From the NCBI GenBank assembly GCA_946409645.1, contig CAMJXE010000018.1:1-40916 (forward strand): DNA of 40,916 nt, written 5' to 3'. This document shows, one piece after another, positions 24,542 to 32,562 of this stretch. The position numbers and the translations under genes were made by a program. This stretch comes from an uncultured Bacteroidales bacterium (GTDB lineage Bacteria > Bacteroidota > Bacteroidia > Bacteroidales > WCHB1-69). The notes beneath the pieces are model-generated. The model was not told where the DNA came from. It saw only the letters and a list, made by a program, of their open reading frames with translations, and searched no databases. The number at the start of each line of letters is the position of its first letter. Within the stretch, counting starts at the first letter, position 1.

Positions 24542-25158
24542 AACGATTTTTTAATGATTTCGGCACGGTCGTCCGTACCTTTTTGGTGAATAATTCGCAC
24601 GTTTTCAAGCTCATATAGCGGATTTCCGCCTGGTTCAACGGAGAGCATCCATGCCTCGGAACGGTCTGCATACTCCATTTGCCCGAAAAAGTGTGGGTGT
24701 TGATGTTGAAAATCCGTGATTTCATCGTTGGCGCAGACCAAGGCGGTACGCAAACGGCCCGTCTTCAGCTGCAGCCATGCATCCTGAAGGGCGCACTCGA
24801 ACGAGATCGTGCGGTGGGCATACGTGTTGTTGTAGCCGTGGTTGCCCGTATAAATAGCGATCAGCGACGCCACGGTGTTGTGCGTCGATTGCATGAAGGC
24901 CGTGGGCATGTTCACCGCCTCGCCCTCCTGTTCCAGCCCCTTCAGCAACTGCACGGAATGTTCCATGCAGCCCATCGCCGTACCGTTCAAAATGGCATCG
25001 GGCTGTGTTATCCCGCCGACTTCCATCGCTTTCAACGCCGTTACGAGGGCGCGTTTCTGCAATTTCCCCATCCGACGCGCCTTCATAGGCGGCAGGTAGC
25101 GGTTGTACTCCTCCGCCGGCACATCCTTCACGACAGCCGTCACATACACCTTATTCAT
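24538..25158 (-). CDS. Beta-ketoacyl synthase chain-length factor
   Basis: A 206-residue half-size thiolase-fold protein (ketoacyl-synt_2 type). NGTAMGCMEHS, then TAFMQSTHNTVASLIAI, matches the chain-length-factor subunit in which the catalytic cysteine is replaced (here the QSTHN stretch). These proteins pair with a full ketosynthase and set polyene chain length in aryl polyene and related type II polyketide pathways. It overlaps the 3' end of the FabF-like gene by 8 bases, so the two are likely made in equal amounts and form a heterodimer. Confidence 0.8.
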   Translation of the reverse strand: MNKVYVTAVVKDVPAEEYNRYLPPMKARRMGKLQKRALVTALKAMEVGGITQPDAILNGTAMGCMEHSVQLLKGLEQEGEAVNMPTAFMQSTHNTVASLIAIYTGNHGYNNTYAHRTISFECALQDAWLQLKTGRLRTALVCANDEITDFQHQHPHFFGQMEYADRSEAWMLSVEPGGNPLYELENVRIIHQKGTDDRAEIIKKSL

Positions 25159-26326
25159 AACGCGACAATATTATGGACGAATCGTTGCCCCCGAATCCGA
25201 AGGCATTGCACATCACGTGACTCAGATTCCCACGCGGCGGCTCACTTCCTGAAACCGGGATAATGCATTGTTCGTCAGCTGTTTGAAACTCAGTTTGACA
25301 GGGCAGGAAACCGTTGCGCATCGCCATGAGGCAGAAGACTGCCTCAATGGAACCCGAAGCACTCGTCGTGTGCCCAGTATAGGATTTGGTGGAGGAGACC
25401 GGCGGCACATTCCCGCCGAACACCCGCCGCAGAGCAGCACTCTCCGAAGCATCGTTGTTGGGAGTGCCTGTGCCGTGGGCGTTCACATAGTCGATGTCCG
25501 AGGGGTTCAACCCCGCCTCTGAAAGCGCTTGCGTCATAGCCATGTAAGCTCCTTCCCCGCTCTCCGAAGAGGCCGTTTGGTGGAAGGCATCGCATCCGTT
25601 TCCAACACCGCTGAGCACACCGAGGATTTCCACACCGCGTTTCACCGCCGAACTCTCACGCTCCAACACGAGGTAGCCCGCCCCTTCACCGAGGTTCAGT
25701 CCCGCACGGGTTCTGTCGAACGGACGGCAACGCTGCGTGTCCAAAATCATCAGCGACTTGAAGCCGTTGAGATGGAACAGCGACAACGCCTCCGCACCGC
25801 CCGCCACCACAATGTCGCGCTCACTACTCTCTATCAGCAATTTACCCATAATCAATGCGTTCATCGCGGATGAGCAAGCCGTGGAAGAGGTCATCGTGTA
25901 GTCGAAACAGTCGAAATAGTCGGCTATATCGTTGGTAGAGGCACCGCAATCATGGATATCGTGACCGGTGGGCTGCGGCTCGGGAAAATAATGCTCGGTA
26001 ACGTCCATACCGCCGACCGTGGTACCAGAAATGAACGCCAATCCACTCTGTTGCAGCAATTTCGACTGTTCCAACGCCTCCTTCAGGGCCAACACGCCCA
26101 ACAGGTGGGTACGCGAATATACACCCGCCGGCAACCCTAAACGCTCCTGCAACTCCTCTCCGCTCATCGGCACCTCCCCGACAGGGAACTCATGATGTTC
26201 GGTGGACAGGTAGCACACGGCGTGCACGCCGGACTCGCCTCGCTGAAGGGCGGCACAGTTCGCCTCCGCCCCGATTCCGAGTGCGGAAACGACACCATAG
26301 CCGGTTATGACCACACGTTCACGCAT
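25151..26326 (-). CDS. FabF-like beta-ketoacyl-ACP synthase II
   Basis: A 391-residue ketosynthase with a complete active site: Cys151 in STACSSA, His284 in NAHGTGTPNND, Lys314 and His319 in KSYTGHTTSASG, and the GEGAGYLVLE block (213-222). It catalyses decarboxylative condensation of malonyl-ACP with a growing acyl-ACP. It begins at the last base of the ACP stop (TAATG near 26326) and overlaps the chain-length factor downstream, giving an ACP-KAS-CLF cassette. This is the main elongating enzyme of the cluster. Confidence 0.9.
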   Translation of the reverse strand: MRERVVITGYGVVSALGIGAEANCAALQRGESGVHAVCYLSTEHHEFPVGEVPMSGEELQERLGLPAGVYSRTHLLGVLALKEALEQSKLLQQSGLAFISGTTVGGMDVTEHYFPEPQPTGHDIHDCGASTNDIADYFDCFDYTMTSSTACSSAMNALIMGKLLIESSERDIVVAGGAEALSLFHLNGFKSLMILDTQRCRPFDRTRAGLNLGEGAGYLVLERESSAVKRGVEILGVLSGVGNGCDAFHQTASSESGEGAYMAMTQALSEAGLNPSDIDYVNAHGTGTPNNDASESAALRRVFGGNVPPVSSTKSYTGHTTSASGSIEAVFCLMAMRNGFLPCQTEFQTADEQCIIPVSGSEPPRGNLSHVMCNAFGFGGNDSSIILSRYE

Positions 26327-26583
26327 TATTTCGTGCGGTTTGCAGCCACAAAATCTGCCATGGTGCTCACAGAGGAGAAGATCTCCTTGCCCTGCTTCGG
26401 GTCGGAAATCTTGATGCCGTAGTTACGCTCCAACAGCACGATCAGCTCCAACACGTCGATGGAGTCGAGTCCGAGACCTTCGTCGCCAAACAAAGGCGCA
26501 TTGTCGTCTATGTCCGCCGGTGTCATCTCTTCGAGGTTCAACGCCTCGATCATTTTGGTTTTTAATTCGTCTTTTAATTCCAT
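26326..26583 (-). CDS. Acyl carrier protein
   Basis: An 85-residue acidic four-helix protein. The phosphopantetheine attachment serine is Ser41 in GLGLDSIDVLELIV. It is distinct from the second ACP at 30574. It is coupled to the ketosynthase gene by a one-base overlap. A purine-rich site (GAAGGGAG) lies about 20 bases before the ATG. It probably carries the polyene chain during extension by the KAS/CLF pair. Confidence 0.9.
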   Translation of the reverse strand: MELKDELKTKMIEALNLEEMTPADIDDNAPLFGDEGLGLDSIDVLELIVLLERNYGIKISDPKQGKEIFSSVSTMADFVAANRTK

Positions 26584-26628
26584 ATTATTTGGTTTTTGAC
26601 TCCCTTCTCTAAAAAATGGAAGGGTACG

Positions 26629-27051
26629 TTACATTTTTGTTCTTTTATTTGCGCTAAGGCGATATCCCTCAACCTCATATTGCCGGGAAACATTCACACC
26701 CAATTCTTTGTATATAAAGGAAATTTCATCTTTTGAAAAAACACCTATGCTTTGAGTATGAACTTTGGAATTGATGTATCCTGAATCAATATTTCCAAAC
26801 TCATCCACCTTGAATGTCCACGCCCTATTACATGACATGGACGAAACCATCAAACAAGAATCGGCCTCCAGACTTACCTTCATCGTATCTATAAAGATGG
26901 TATCCACGGCCTCACCTATATTGCCAATCCCACAAACGGAATGCACCTTACAACTATATTTTCCTGTCCATTGTTCCCTATAATCTGATTCTTTACAAGC
27001 GTTCAATAGAATTAGGAATAACACTAAAGCCACAAAAAGTTTCTTCTTCAT
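26629..27051 (-). CDS. AT-rich hypothetical lipoprotein inserted in the operon
   Basis: A 140-residue protein with a lipoprotein signal: MKKK, a hydrophobic core and lipobox LNAC with Cys19. The mature part (TGKYSCKVHS... TMKVSLEADSC) looks like a small beta-rich domain with four more cysteines. No known family recognised. Its codons are clearly more AT-rich than those of the KAS and ACP genes on both sides, and it is set apart by gaps of about 45-50 bases, whereas the genes after it overlap. It may be a later insertion. Confidence 0.75.
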   Translation of the reverse strand: MKKKLFVALVLFLILLNACKESDYREQWTGKYSCKVHSVCGIGNIGEAVDTIFIDTMKVSLEADSCLMVSSMSCNRAWTFKVDEFGNIDSGYINSKVHTQSIGVFSKDEISFIYKELGVNVSRQYEVEGYRLSANKRTKM

Positions 27052-27101
27052 ATTTGAGTATATATCGAATTACTGACAATTGCATTCTTTTGTTGTTTCT
27101 G

Positions 27102-27704
27102 CTAAAAAAAAGCAACCAACAATTCGCTGCATCGTTCAATACCACCTAACTTTTGAAGAAAAAGATCTATCTCATATTTCTCCTCCGAAACCGCCTCGAC
27201 CCATCCCGTCAGCACACTCGTCGTCTCTGCATCCAAAAACGCGCGTTCAATCGCTTGCTCCATCGCCTCTTGCGATTTTTCGGGCAGGAGGATGAAGCTG
27301 CTTTCGCCGTGGTATTTGTTGCGGATGGCGATTTCGCCAGTCACGATGTTCGGCAGCGTATAGACGAACACGGAGGGCGATGGGTAAAACTCCTCCTCAT
27401 GAGCAATCGTCCGCTGGAAGGCGCGGTCGGCGTTCAGCGAGGAGTTGCGGTTGAAGAGGATCACGGCGCGGTCGGCACGCGGCACGAACCGCTCAACACC
27501 CTCTGAAGCCAACAGGACCTCCGAGGCAACAAATCCAACCTTGCAGAGCACGTCCATCTTGAAGAACTTCGGATACTCCATATTATACATACGGTACAGC
27601 TTCGTCAGGAACGACTCGCCCGCTACGGCCTCCGCCACGCGTTGGCCATCCACCTCTAAACATTCTGGCGTCAATTTAACCCTATGTGTCACCATCGTTT
27701 CCAT
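27102..27704 (-). CDS. Ketosynthase-like protein lacking an active-site cysteine
   Basis: A 200-residue protein with the half-thiolase pattern YPSPSVFVYTLPNIVTGEIAIRNKYHGESSFIL, which matches the region around the active site in ketosynthase-related subunits of aryl polyene/flexirubin-type clusters. No catalytic Cys-His-His set is visible, so it is probably a non-condensing partner. It follows the KAS at 27802 after a gap that holds repeat copy D. Annotated relatives are usually called 3-oxoacyl-ACP synthase; I infer a structural or chain-length role. Confidence 0.65.
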   Translation of the reverse strand: METMVTHRVKLTPECLEVDGQRVAEAVAGESFLTKLYRMYNMEYPKFFKMDVLCKVGFVASEVLLASEGVERFVPRADRAVILFNRNSSLNADRAFQRTIAHEEEFYPSPSVFVYTLPNIVTGEIAIRNKYHGESSFILLPEKSQEAMEQAIERAFLDAETTSVLTGWVEAVSEEKYEIDLFLQKLGGIERCSELLVAFF

Positions 27705-27743
27705 CTATCTCTTTCCGTTCATTAATCAATCATATTCTATTTT

Positions 27744-27780
27744 GCTACCGAGCTCTTGTCCCTACCGGGACTGCTCAAGG
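27744..27780 (-). repeat. Dispersed TCCTTGAGCAG element, copy D
   Basis: Read on the minus strand it begins CCTTGAGCAGTCCC and ends AGCTCGGTAGC, 37 bases. It aligns with copy C (38258-38294) and shows paired changes in the first stem (TCCC/GGGA here, CCCC/GGGG in copy C). It lies 22 bases 3' of the KAS stop, sense orientation. Confidence 0.75.
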
Positions 27781-27801
27781 AAAAACATCACCCCTTATAC
27801 C

Positions 27802-28947
27802 TTAAACCTTAACAAATGCGGCGGTGGCGTTGCAACCTCCGAAGCCGGACAACAACTTCACAAACGCCTTCTTTTGGGTGTCAACAGCTTCCGATGAAAC
27901 AAGCACCGGCATCGAAACGCCCAATTCGTCGAAACCGCGGGTGGCGGGCACTTCCCCGGCCTCCACAGCACGCATCGAGAGCAGCGTCTCCAGCACGCCT
28001 GCCGCGCCCAAGGTGTGCCCAAAGTAGCCCTTCATGGCGTTCACGGGGACGGCCGCCAGCCCGGCGCGGGTAATGGCAATAGACTCCATCTCATCGTTAT
28101 ACATCGTGGACGTTCCGTGCACGTTCAGACAGGCTAAATCATCTGCAGACAGTCCGCTTTCGGCGAGCACCGACATCAGGGCGCGGTAGCTGCCCTCGCC
28201 AGTGCGTGACGGACCGGAGATGTGGTTCGCATCGTTGCGCACCGCACCCGCCAGCATCCGCCAGCCGTCGGCACTCTCGTCCGAAGCCGTATAGACTACC
28301 GCGGCAGCGGCCTCTCCAAGGTTCAGCCCGCGGCGGTTAGCGCTGAACGGTCGGCACTGTTCGTCCGACAACGCCTTCAGCGACTGGAATCCCGCCACGA
28401 TGAACGGCGAAAGCACATCCGCACCAATCACTACAGCGGTATCATATTGTCCTGATATCAAACAACGATACGCCTCTATCTGGGCACACAAACCTGATAT
28501 ACAGGCATTTGACACCGTTATCGGCATATTGGGATTCTGGAAGTAACGAGCCACAAGCTGTGCGGTGTGAGCAGGCGTAACCCGTTCTAAATCAGGATTC
28601 TCTTCCGACAACAATTCCACATTGCCTTTGGTGGAGGAAAGGATAAAGACAACACGCTCGGAGGCAGGATCTATACCGCTCTGTTTCACAGCTTTAACCG
28701 CAGAAAGCATAGCGATTTTTTCAAATTTTGTTTGTAATGAGACCAGCACTTCCGCTCTCAATTCACGTGCCGATTCCGCCTCCAATTTTTCATCGGGAAT
28801 CAGCGACACAAAGCAGGAGAACGGCAGATTCCACAACGATTCGTAGCGACGCAATTTGGATCCGCCGGCTATGACCGCAGCGAAATTCTCCTCCACAGTA
28901 AAGCCGAGCGGAGTAATCATGCTTTCACCTATCTTCCTTACAATCAT
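27802..28947 (-). CDS. Beta-ketoacyl-ACP synthase (FabB/FabF family)
   Basis: A 381-residue ketosynthase with an intact active site: Cys149 in SNACISG, His277 in NVHGTST, Lys306 and His311 in KGYFGHTLGAAG. It is diverged from the FabF-like enzyme at 25151, as shown by MITPLGFTVEEN at the N-terminus and the ILSSTKGNVELL segment. Aryl polyene clusters usually carry two ketosynthases, one for initiation or chain switching and one for elongation; which role this one has is not visible. It starts 11 bases after the dehydratase stop. Confidence 0.88.
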   Translation of the reverse strand: MIVRKIGESMITPLGFTVEENFAAVIAGGSKLRRYESLWNLPFSCFVSLIPDEKLEAESARELRAEVLVSLQTKFEKIAMLSAVKAVKQSGIDPASERVVFILSSTKGNVELLSEENPDLERVTPAHTAQLVARYFQNPNMPITVSNACISGLCAQIEAYRCLISGQYDTAVVIGADVLSPFIVAGFQSLKALSDEQCRPFSANRRGLNLGEAAAAVVYTASDESADGWRMLAGAVRNDANHISGPSRTGEGSYRALMSVLAESGLSADDLACLNVHGTSTMYNDEMESIAITRAGLAAVPVNAMKGYFGHTLGAAGVLETLLSMRAVEAGEVPATRGFDELGVSMPVLVSSEAVDTQKKAFVKLLSGFGGCNATAAFVKV

Positions 28948-28958
28948 ACTATTATCAT

Positions 28959-29381
28959 TTATCCCGCAAGGGCAATCGTCAATTCAGCCACCGCAATCCG
29001 GCGGTCATTCACGAACGATTCGGCGGTCACTAATTTCATATTCCAAAAATCCTCCAGCACCTCCATACGGGTGAGCAACGTCTCCCCCACCCTCGGCACC
29101 TGGTCAATCCGCATCCGTTTCACTGCACCCACGTACCCGATCCTCACATCGTTATCTCCGCGAAGGGAGTTGTTGTAGCCCAACTGTGCGGCGCAAGTCT
29201 GCGCCATGTTCTCGATCATCGCGTAAGCCATCAGGGCACCGTTTTCCACGAAAATATTGTCATCGCGAACATCCAAAGCCGTCTCCGCCGATTTATCATC
29301 AGCAAACAGCAAGCGATCGACCATCACCATCGGTGGCCGTTGCGGCAATAATCCCTGTATGTCCAAATCACTAATCACCAT
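28959..29381 (-). CDS. 3-hydroxyacyl-ACP dehydratase, ApeP-like hotdog
   Basis: A 140-residue hotdog-fold dehydratase with the LLPQRPPMVMVDRL opening (11-24) and the central helix NGALMAYAMIENMAQTCAAQLGY. It would remove water to form the conjugated double bonds of a polyene. ATG 29381 lies inside the last unit of the heptanucleotide array: the first five codons (M V I S D) are encoded by repeat sequence. The next Met is too far in, so this start is probably right. No normal ribosome site exists, only repeats of GGTGAAT. Confidence 0.85.
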   Translation of the reverse strand: MVISDLDIQGLLPQRPPMVMVDRLLFADDKSAETALDVRDDNIFVENGALMAYAMIENMAQTCAAQLGYNNSLRGDNDVRIGYVGAVKRMRIDQVPRVGETLLTRMEVLEDFWNMKLVTAESFVNDRRIAVAELTIALAG

Positions 29382-29690
29382 TCACCATTCACTATTCACT
29401 ATTCACTATTCACTATTCACTATTCACCATTCACTATTCACCATTCACTATTCACCATTCACTATTCACCATTCACTTTTCACTATTCACCATTCACCAT
29501 TCACCATTCACCATTCACTATTCACCATTCACTATTCACGATTCACTATTCACTATTCACTATTCACTATTCACTATTCACTAATCACTATTCACTATTC
29601 ACTATTCACCATTCACTATTCACCATTCACTATTCACGATTCACTATTCACTATTCACTATTCACTAATCACTATTCACTAATCACCATC
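29369..29690. repeat. 46-unit heptanucleotide tandem array
   Basis: Units of 7 bases, mainly CACTATT and CACCATT with a few CACTAAT, CACGATT and CACTTTT, run in unbroken register for 322 bases (46 x 7). The array supplies the last two codons and stop of the acyltransferase and the start and first five codons of the dehydratase. On the minus strand every frame is full of TAG and TGA; on the plus strand all three frames are open and encode the same IHYSLFT repeat, an artefact of the 7-base period. Confidence 0.97.
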
Positions 29691-30563
29691 CCAAAACTCG
29701 TAATAATTAAACCACTGCTCCGGATACTTCCGCAGCACCTCCTCCAAATGCCCGACATACTGACGCACATAGCCGTTGATGCGCTCATCGCGTTTTTCGC
29801 CCTCTCTCCGCAACCGGTTGACATAGACTTTATAGCGTTTCGCCGAGGCCTTCATGACGTTCACGGTGAGCACCGGCAGGTCGCGTTGCGCGGCGAGGGC
29901 GAAGGCTCCCATCGGAAACAGCGCTGGTGCACCCAAGAACTCGCACGTCACCGTACGTTGTTTGCCCAACAGACGGTCGCTCGGGAAGCTGACACTTTCG
30001 CCGTTGTCCAGCGCATCGTTGAGGGCAAACAGGTGCGACAGGTCGTCCTTCACCGGAATAATGCGGATGTTGGTGTCCTTGAAGAGCCGCTCGCGGTTCT
30101 CCACAATTGCCTCGGCCTCCTCACCGAACGCGAGGGCGTTGAAGCGCTTCTTCGTCGCCACTAACGAATAGCCAGCGAGCTCGTAGCAGCCGACATGGGC
30201 GCTGAGAATCATGAAACCGGGTTCATCGTCCGCCAATTCCTGATAGAGATGGTAATTCTCCACTTCCACGTCGAACTTCCCACCGCTGAACATGTAAAAG
30301 CGATCGAGAATAACTTGCGAAAAGCGACAGTAGTTGTGATAGACACCAAAAAACGCTCTCAACGGACGCCAACCTAATCTTCTGTTAAAATAGTGATACA
30401 TAGGTTTATAGCCCTTTGAGAACGCAAAGTAGAACGGCACCACAAAAATGGCCACGAAGCCATACATTAGTCGCAGGGGGATATGACGGACAATACGCAC
30501 GAGGTTCCTGTGCATCCACGAGGTTCCATCGGTTCCGCCTTGCCAAGCCCTTTCCTGCTCCAT
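29679..30563 (-). CDS. LpxL/HtrB-like lysophospholipid acyltransferase
   Basis: A 294-residue membrane-associated acyltransferase. A hydrophobic segment (about 30-48) is followed by the catalytic Hx4E motif His123...Glu128 in SAHVGCYE, a block with SFPSDRLLGKQ, and the typical C-terminal EQWFNYYEFW. The family transfers acyl chains to lipid A or similar lipids; in aryl polyene clusters a related enzyme attaches the polyene to a lipid anchor. The C-terminus ends GD-stop within the heptamer array, so a longer original tail may have been replaced. Confidence 0.85.
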   Translation of the reverse strand: MEQERAWQGGTDGTSWMHRNLVRIVRHIPLRLMYGFVAIFVVPFYFAFSKGYKPMYHYFNRRLGWRPLRAFFGVYHNYCRFSQVILDRFYMFSGGKFDVEVENYHLYQELADDEPGFMILSAHVGCYELAGYSLVATKKRFNALAFGEEAEAIVENRERLFKDTNIRIIPVKDDLSHLFALNDALDNGESVSFPSDRLLGKQRTVTCEFLGAPALFPMGAFALAAQRDLPVLTVNVMKASAKRYKVYVNRLRREGEKRDERINGYVRQYVGHLEEVLRKYPEQWFNYYEFWDGD

Positions 30564-30573
30564 GCTTGAGGGT

Positions 30574-30816
30574 TTAAGCCAACTTGGAGGCTACATAATC
30601 GTAAAACTGTTCGAGAGTTTTCAGCTGTTTCATCTCCTCAGTCTTGATCTTGAAGCCGAAAATCTTCTCCACAATCACCACAATATCCACAAAATCGAGG
30701 CTGTCTATGCCGACATCCTCCTTCAAACGCGCCTCAGGTTTCAACTTTTCCGCCTCAATCTCCAGCTCCTCTATCAAAAAAGCGTTTACTTTTTCTTCAA
30801 TTTCACTTTTGTCCAT
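30574..30816 (-). CDS. Acyl carrier protein, first gene of the pigment-type operon
   Basis: An 80-residue acidic ACP with the phosphopantetheine serine at Ser39 in GIDSLDFVDIV. The start at 30816 (MDKSEIEEKV) is chosen over upstream in-frame codons because it lies 51 bases after the -7 box and removes a non-ACP hydrophobic extension. It overlaps nothing but lies 10 bases before the acyltransferase, so the two may act together, with this ACP delivering the acyl group. Confidence 0.9.
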   Translation of the reverse strand: MDKSEIEEKVNAFLIEELEIEAEKLKPEARLKEDVGIDSLDFVDIVVIVEKIFGFKIKTEEMKQLKTLEQFYDYVASKLA

Positions 30817-30866
30817 ATTGATTAGCAAACAGTTACCAAAAATATTACCATTTAAAATATCGGCGG

Positions 30867-30874
30867 CAAAAATA
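30867..30874 (-). promoter_or_regulatory. -7 box of the ACP/KAS operon
   Basis: TATTTTTG on the minus strand, 51 bases before ATG 30816. It is the probable main promoter for the genes down to 24191. Confidence 0.55.
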
Positions 30875-30907
30875 CGCAAAATTATCGAAATATCCGATTG
30901 TTTTTTT

Positions 30908-30928
30908 TGAAACCTGAAACCTGAAACT
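30908..30928. repeat. Three-unit heptamer TGAAACC
   Basis: TGAAACC, TGAAACC, TGAAACT in tandem just beyond the terminator of the lipoprotein gene. Unlike the other heptamers in the window it has no stop triplet in the sense direction of the adjacent (minus-strand) genes. Confidence 0.65.
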
Positions 30929-30964
30929 AAAAAAAAGCCCCTCACCTTTCGGCGAGGAGCTTTT
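30929..30964 (-). terminator. Terminator of the InlB-like lipoprotein gene
   Basis: On the minus strand GCTCCTCGCC pairs with GGTGAGGGGC around GAAA and is followed by a T-run, 24 bases past the stop at 30988. Confidence 0.85.
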
Positions 30965-30987
30965 GCAGCATTTATGTAAGTCTTTCT

Positions 30988-32439
30988 CTATTTTTTCGCC
31001 AGTTTCTTGTTCCCCGGCCAAGAGCTAAACACCTGATCCTTGTTGGATTCGTAAATATTGCCAGACGCACAGCTTGAGAAGTTCAAACCTGTTGCAGAGA
31101 CATGGTAGTTGGAGAAACTGTATTGATCGGTATCCCAATCCACAGGTATGGAAACCTTCATACCATAGCCGTTGCTGCCGCTGATAGTGACATTATTCAG
31201 CACTAAACGGGTCTCCTCGTCGGTAGATAAAGCGGCATCGTCAATATCATTGCCGGCATTCAAAATCTGACAGTAGTTCAGATAACTGCCACCGTTAGTG
31301 GAACGCTCAGCATCCACATCAATGCCGTCCCAGAATCCGTTTTCATTATTGAGACCACGGAAGATAACGGGCTGATTAGCCGTTCCATCAACCTGAATCA
31401 AAGCATTATCATCCACATCCACTTCCTGGTCGTAAGCTATCACAAACTGCACACCGGCATTCACTTTGAAAACAGACGTGCCACCCACATGAAGACCGGT
31501 CGGCAAATAATAAGGGATACCTTGATTGGAATATGTGGCCGTGACATTGGCCTCATCTAACCAAACATCATCAATCTGGATCATGTTTTGGGCATTGTTT
31601 GTGTAGCTGTTGCCTGCACCAAGACAGTTAACCTTCTTGTGATAGTTCAGCACAACAGGATAAGAAGCGCACTGTTGGATGGCATTGTTCTCGAAAGAGG
31701 TCAGGACACCATCCATGATGAGGACCACGCCGTTAGACGCGGAATTGAGAACCTTACAATGTTTCATGGAAAGTTTACCAACCACTGCCACGACTTCATT
31801 ACCGCTGCCGCCATTGATGAAATTGACATACTCGAACTGGTTGTCATTACGTTTGGAAGTGATTTCCACACGGTTCCATGCACCTTGGTTCGGGTTGTTG
31901 GTCGGACCCGTGAGGGTGATGGGATTGTCAGCGGTGCCCACCATGCGCAGACCGGCATTCTCTTCCACGATGATACTGCCGTCCGTACCTGTAAACATAA
32001 TGGTCACTCCGGGTTCAATGGTCAACAAGGCGTTGCCTTCCACCCAGAAAGTACCGTCGATGATGTAGTCCACGCCGGCCGAATGGTTCGTCCAAGTGGC
32101 GTTCGACGAGATCGCGCCGGAGATTTCCACCGCGCCTTCAGTGCCGCCACCGCCACCGCCGGGGGTATCGCTGAATGTGGCAATAAACTCGGCATTACCG
32201 CTCACCACAATCTTGCGGGGGTTCTCGGTGTTGCCGGCGTTCCAACAGTTGAAATAATAGCCTTGAGCGGGAATGGCGGAGATGGTGGCCGTCTCGCCAT
32301 CCTTGTAGCTGCCACCACCCGTGACAGTACCCCATTCTGCATTGTTGGATTTCACCGTGATGGTGAAACTTTTCTTACAGCCTGTCATGGTCAGAACGAC
32401 CATCAGGGCCAAAGCTGAAATCTTAATCAATTTTTTCAT
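30988..32439 (-). CDS. Surface lipoprotein with InlB-like repeat and beta-helix
   Basis: A 483-residue lipoprotein. The start at 32439 gives MKKLIKISALALMVVLTMTGCKK with lipobox TGC; the longer frame would cross the promoter. Residues about 24-85 form a divergent InlB B-repeat (VKSNNAEWGTV ... YFNCWNAG ... NAEFIATFSD), then a poly-Gly linker (GGGGGG), then a right-handed parallel beta-helix of about 330 residues (TIEPGVTIMF, NPITLTGP, and repeated F-x-Y-V-N and C-x-I-L-N turns). It is probably exposed on the cell surface and binds or cuts a polysaccharide; no catalytic set is visible. Confidence 0.8.
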   Translation of the reverse strand: MKKLIKISALALMVVLTMTGCKKSFTITVKSNNAEWGTVTGGGSYKDGETATISAIPAQGYYFNCWNAGNTENPRKIVVSGNAEFIATFSDTPGGGGGGTEGAVEISGAISSNATWTNHSAGVDYIIDGTFWVEGNALLTIEPGVTIMFTGTDGSIIVEENAGLRMVGTADNPITLTGPTNNPNQGAWNRVEITSKRNDNQFEYVNFINGGSGNEVVAVVGKLSMKHCKVLNSASNGVVLIMDGVLTSFENNAIQQCASYPVVLNYHKKVNCLGAGNSYTNNAQNMIQIDDVWLDEANVTATYSNQGIPYYLPTGLHVGGTSVFKVNAGVQFVIAYDQEVDVDDNALIQVDGTANQPVIFRGLNNENGFWDGIDVDAERSTNGGSYLNYCQILNAGNDIDDAALSTDEETRLVLNNVTISGSNGYGMKVSIPVDWDTDQYSFSNYHVSATGLNFSSCASGNIYESNKDQVFSSWPGNKKLAKK

Positions 32440-32471
32440 TGTTAAAAATGTTTGTGAATAACTATGATTTG

Positions 32472-32497
32472 CAAAAATATACACGGCTGCAAAAATA
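32472..32497 (-). promoter_or_regulatory. Two -7 boxes upstream of the lipoprotein gene
   Basis: TATTTTTG on the minus strand at 32479-32472 and again at 32497-32490, 18 bases apart. The nearer one lies 33 bases before ATG 32439. The region is shared with the divergent PHP gene. Confidence 0.5.
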
Positions 32498-32535
32498 CAA
32501 AATTTGAGAAATGAAAGAAACGTTTGTAAAAATTG

Positions 32536-32543
32536 TATCTTTG
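32536..32543 (+). promoter_or_regulatory. -7 box of the PHP-DRTGG-HATPase operon
   Basis: TATCTTTG matches TAnnTTTG, 20 bases before ATG 32563. Confidence 0.55.
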
Positions 32544-32562
32544 CCCGCAAATTCCAAGTCAG

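Noticed and set aside
29257-29682. 141-residue plus-strand ORF with IHYSLFT repeats
   Set aside because: It is an artefact of the 7-base array, which is open in all three plus frames and encodes the same heptapeptide in each; it runs antisense to the operon and has no start signals.
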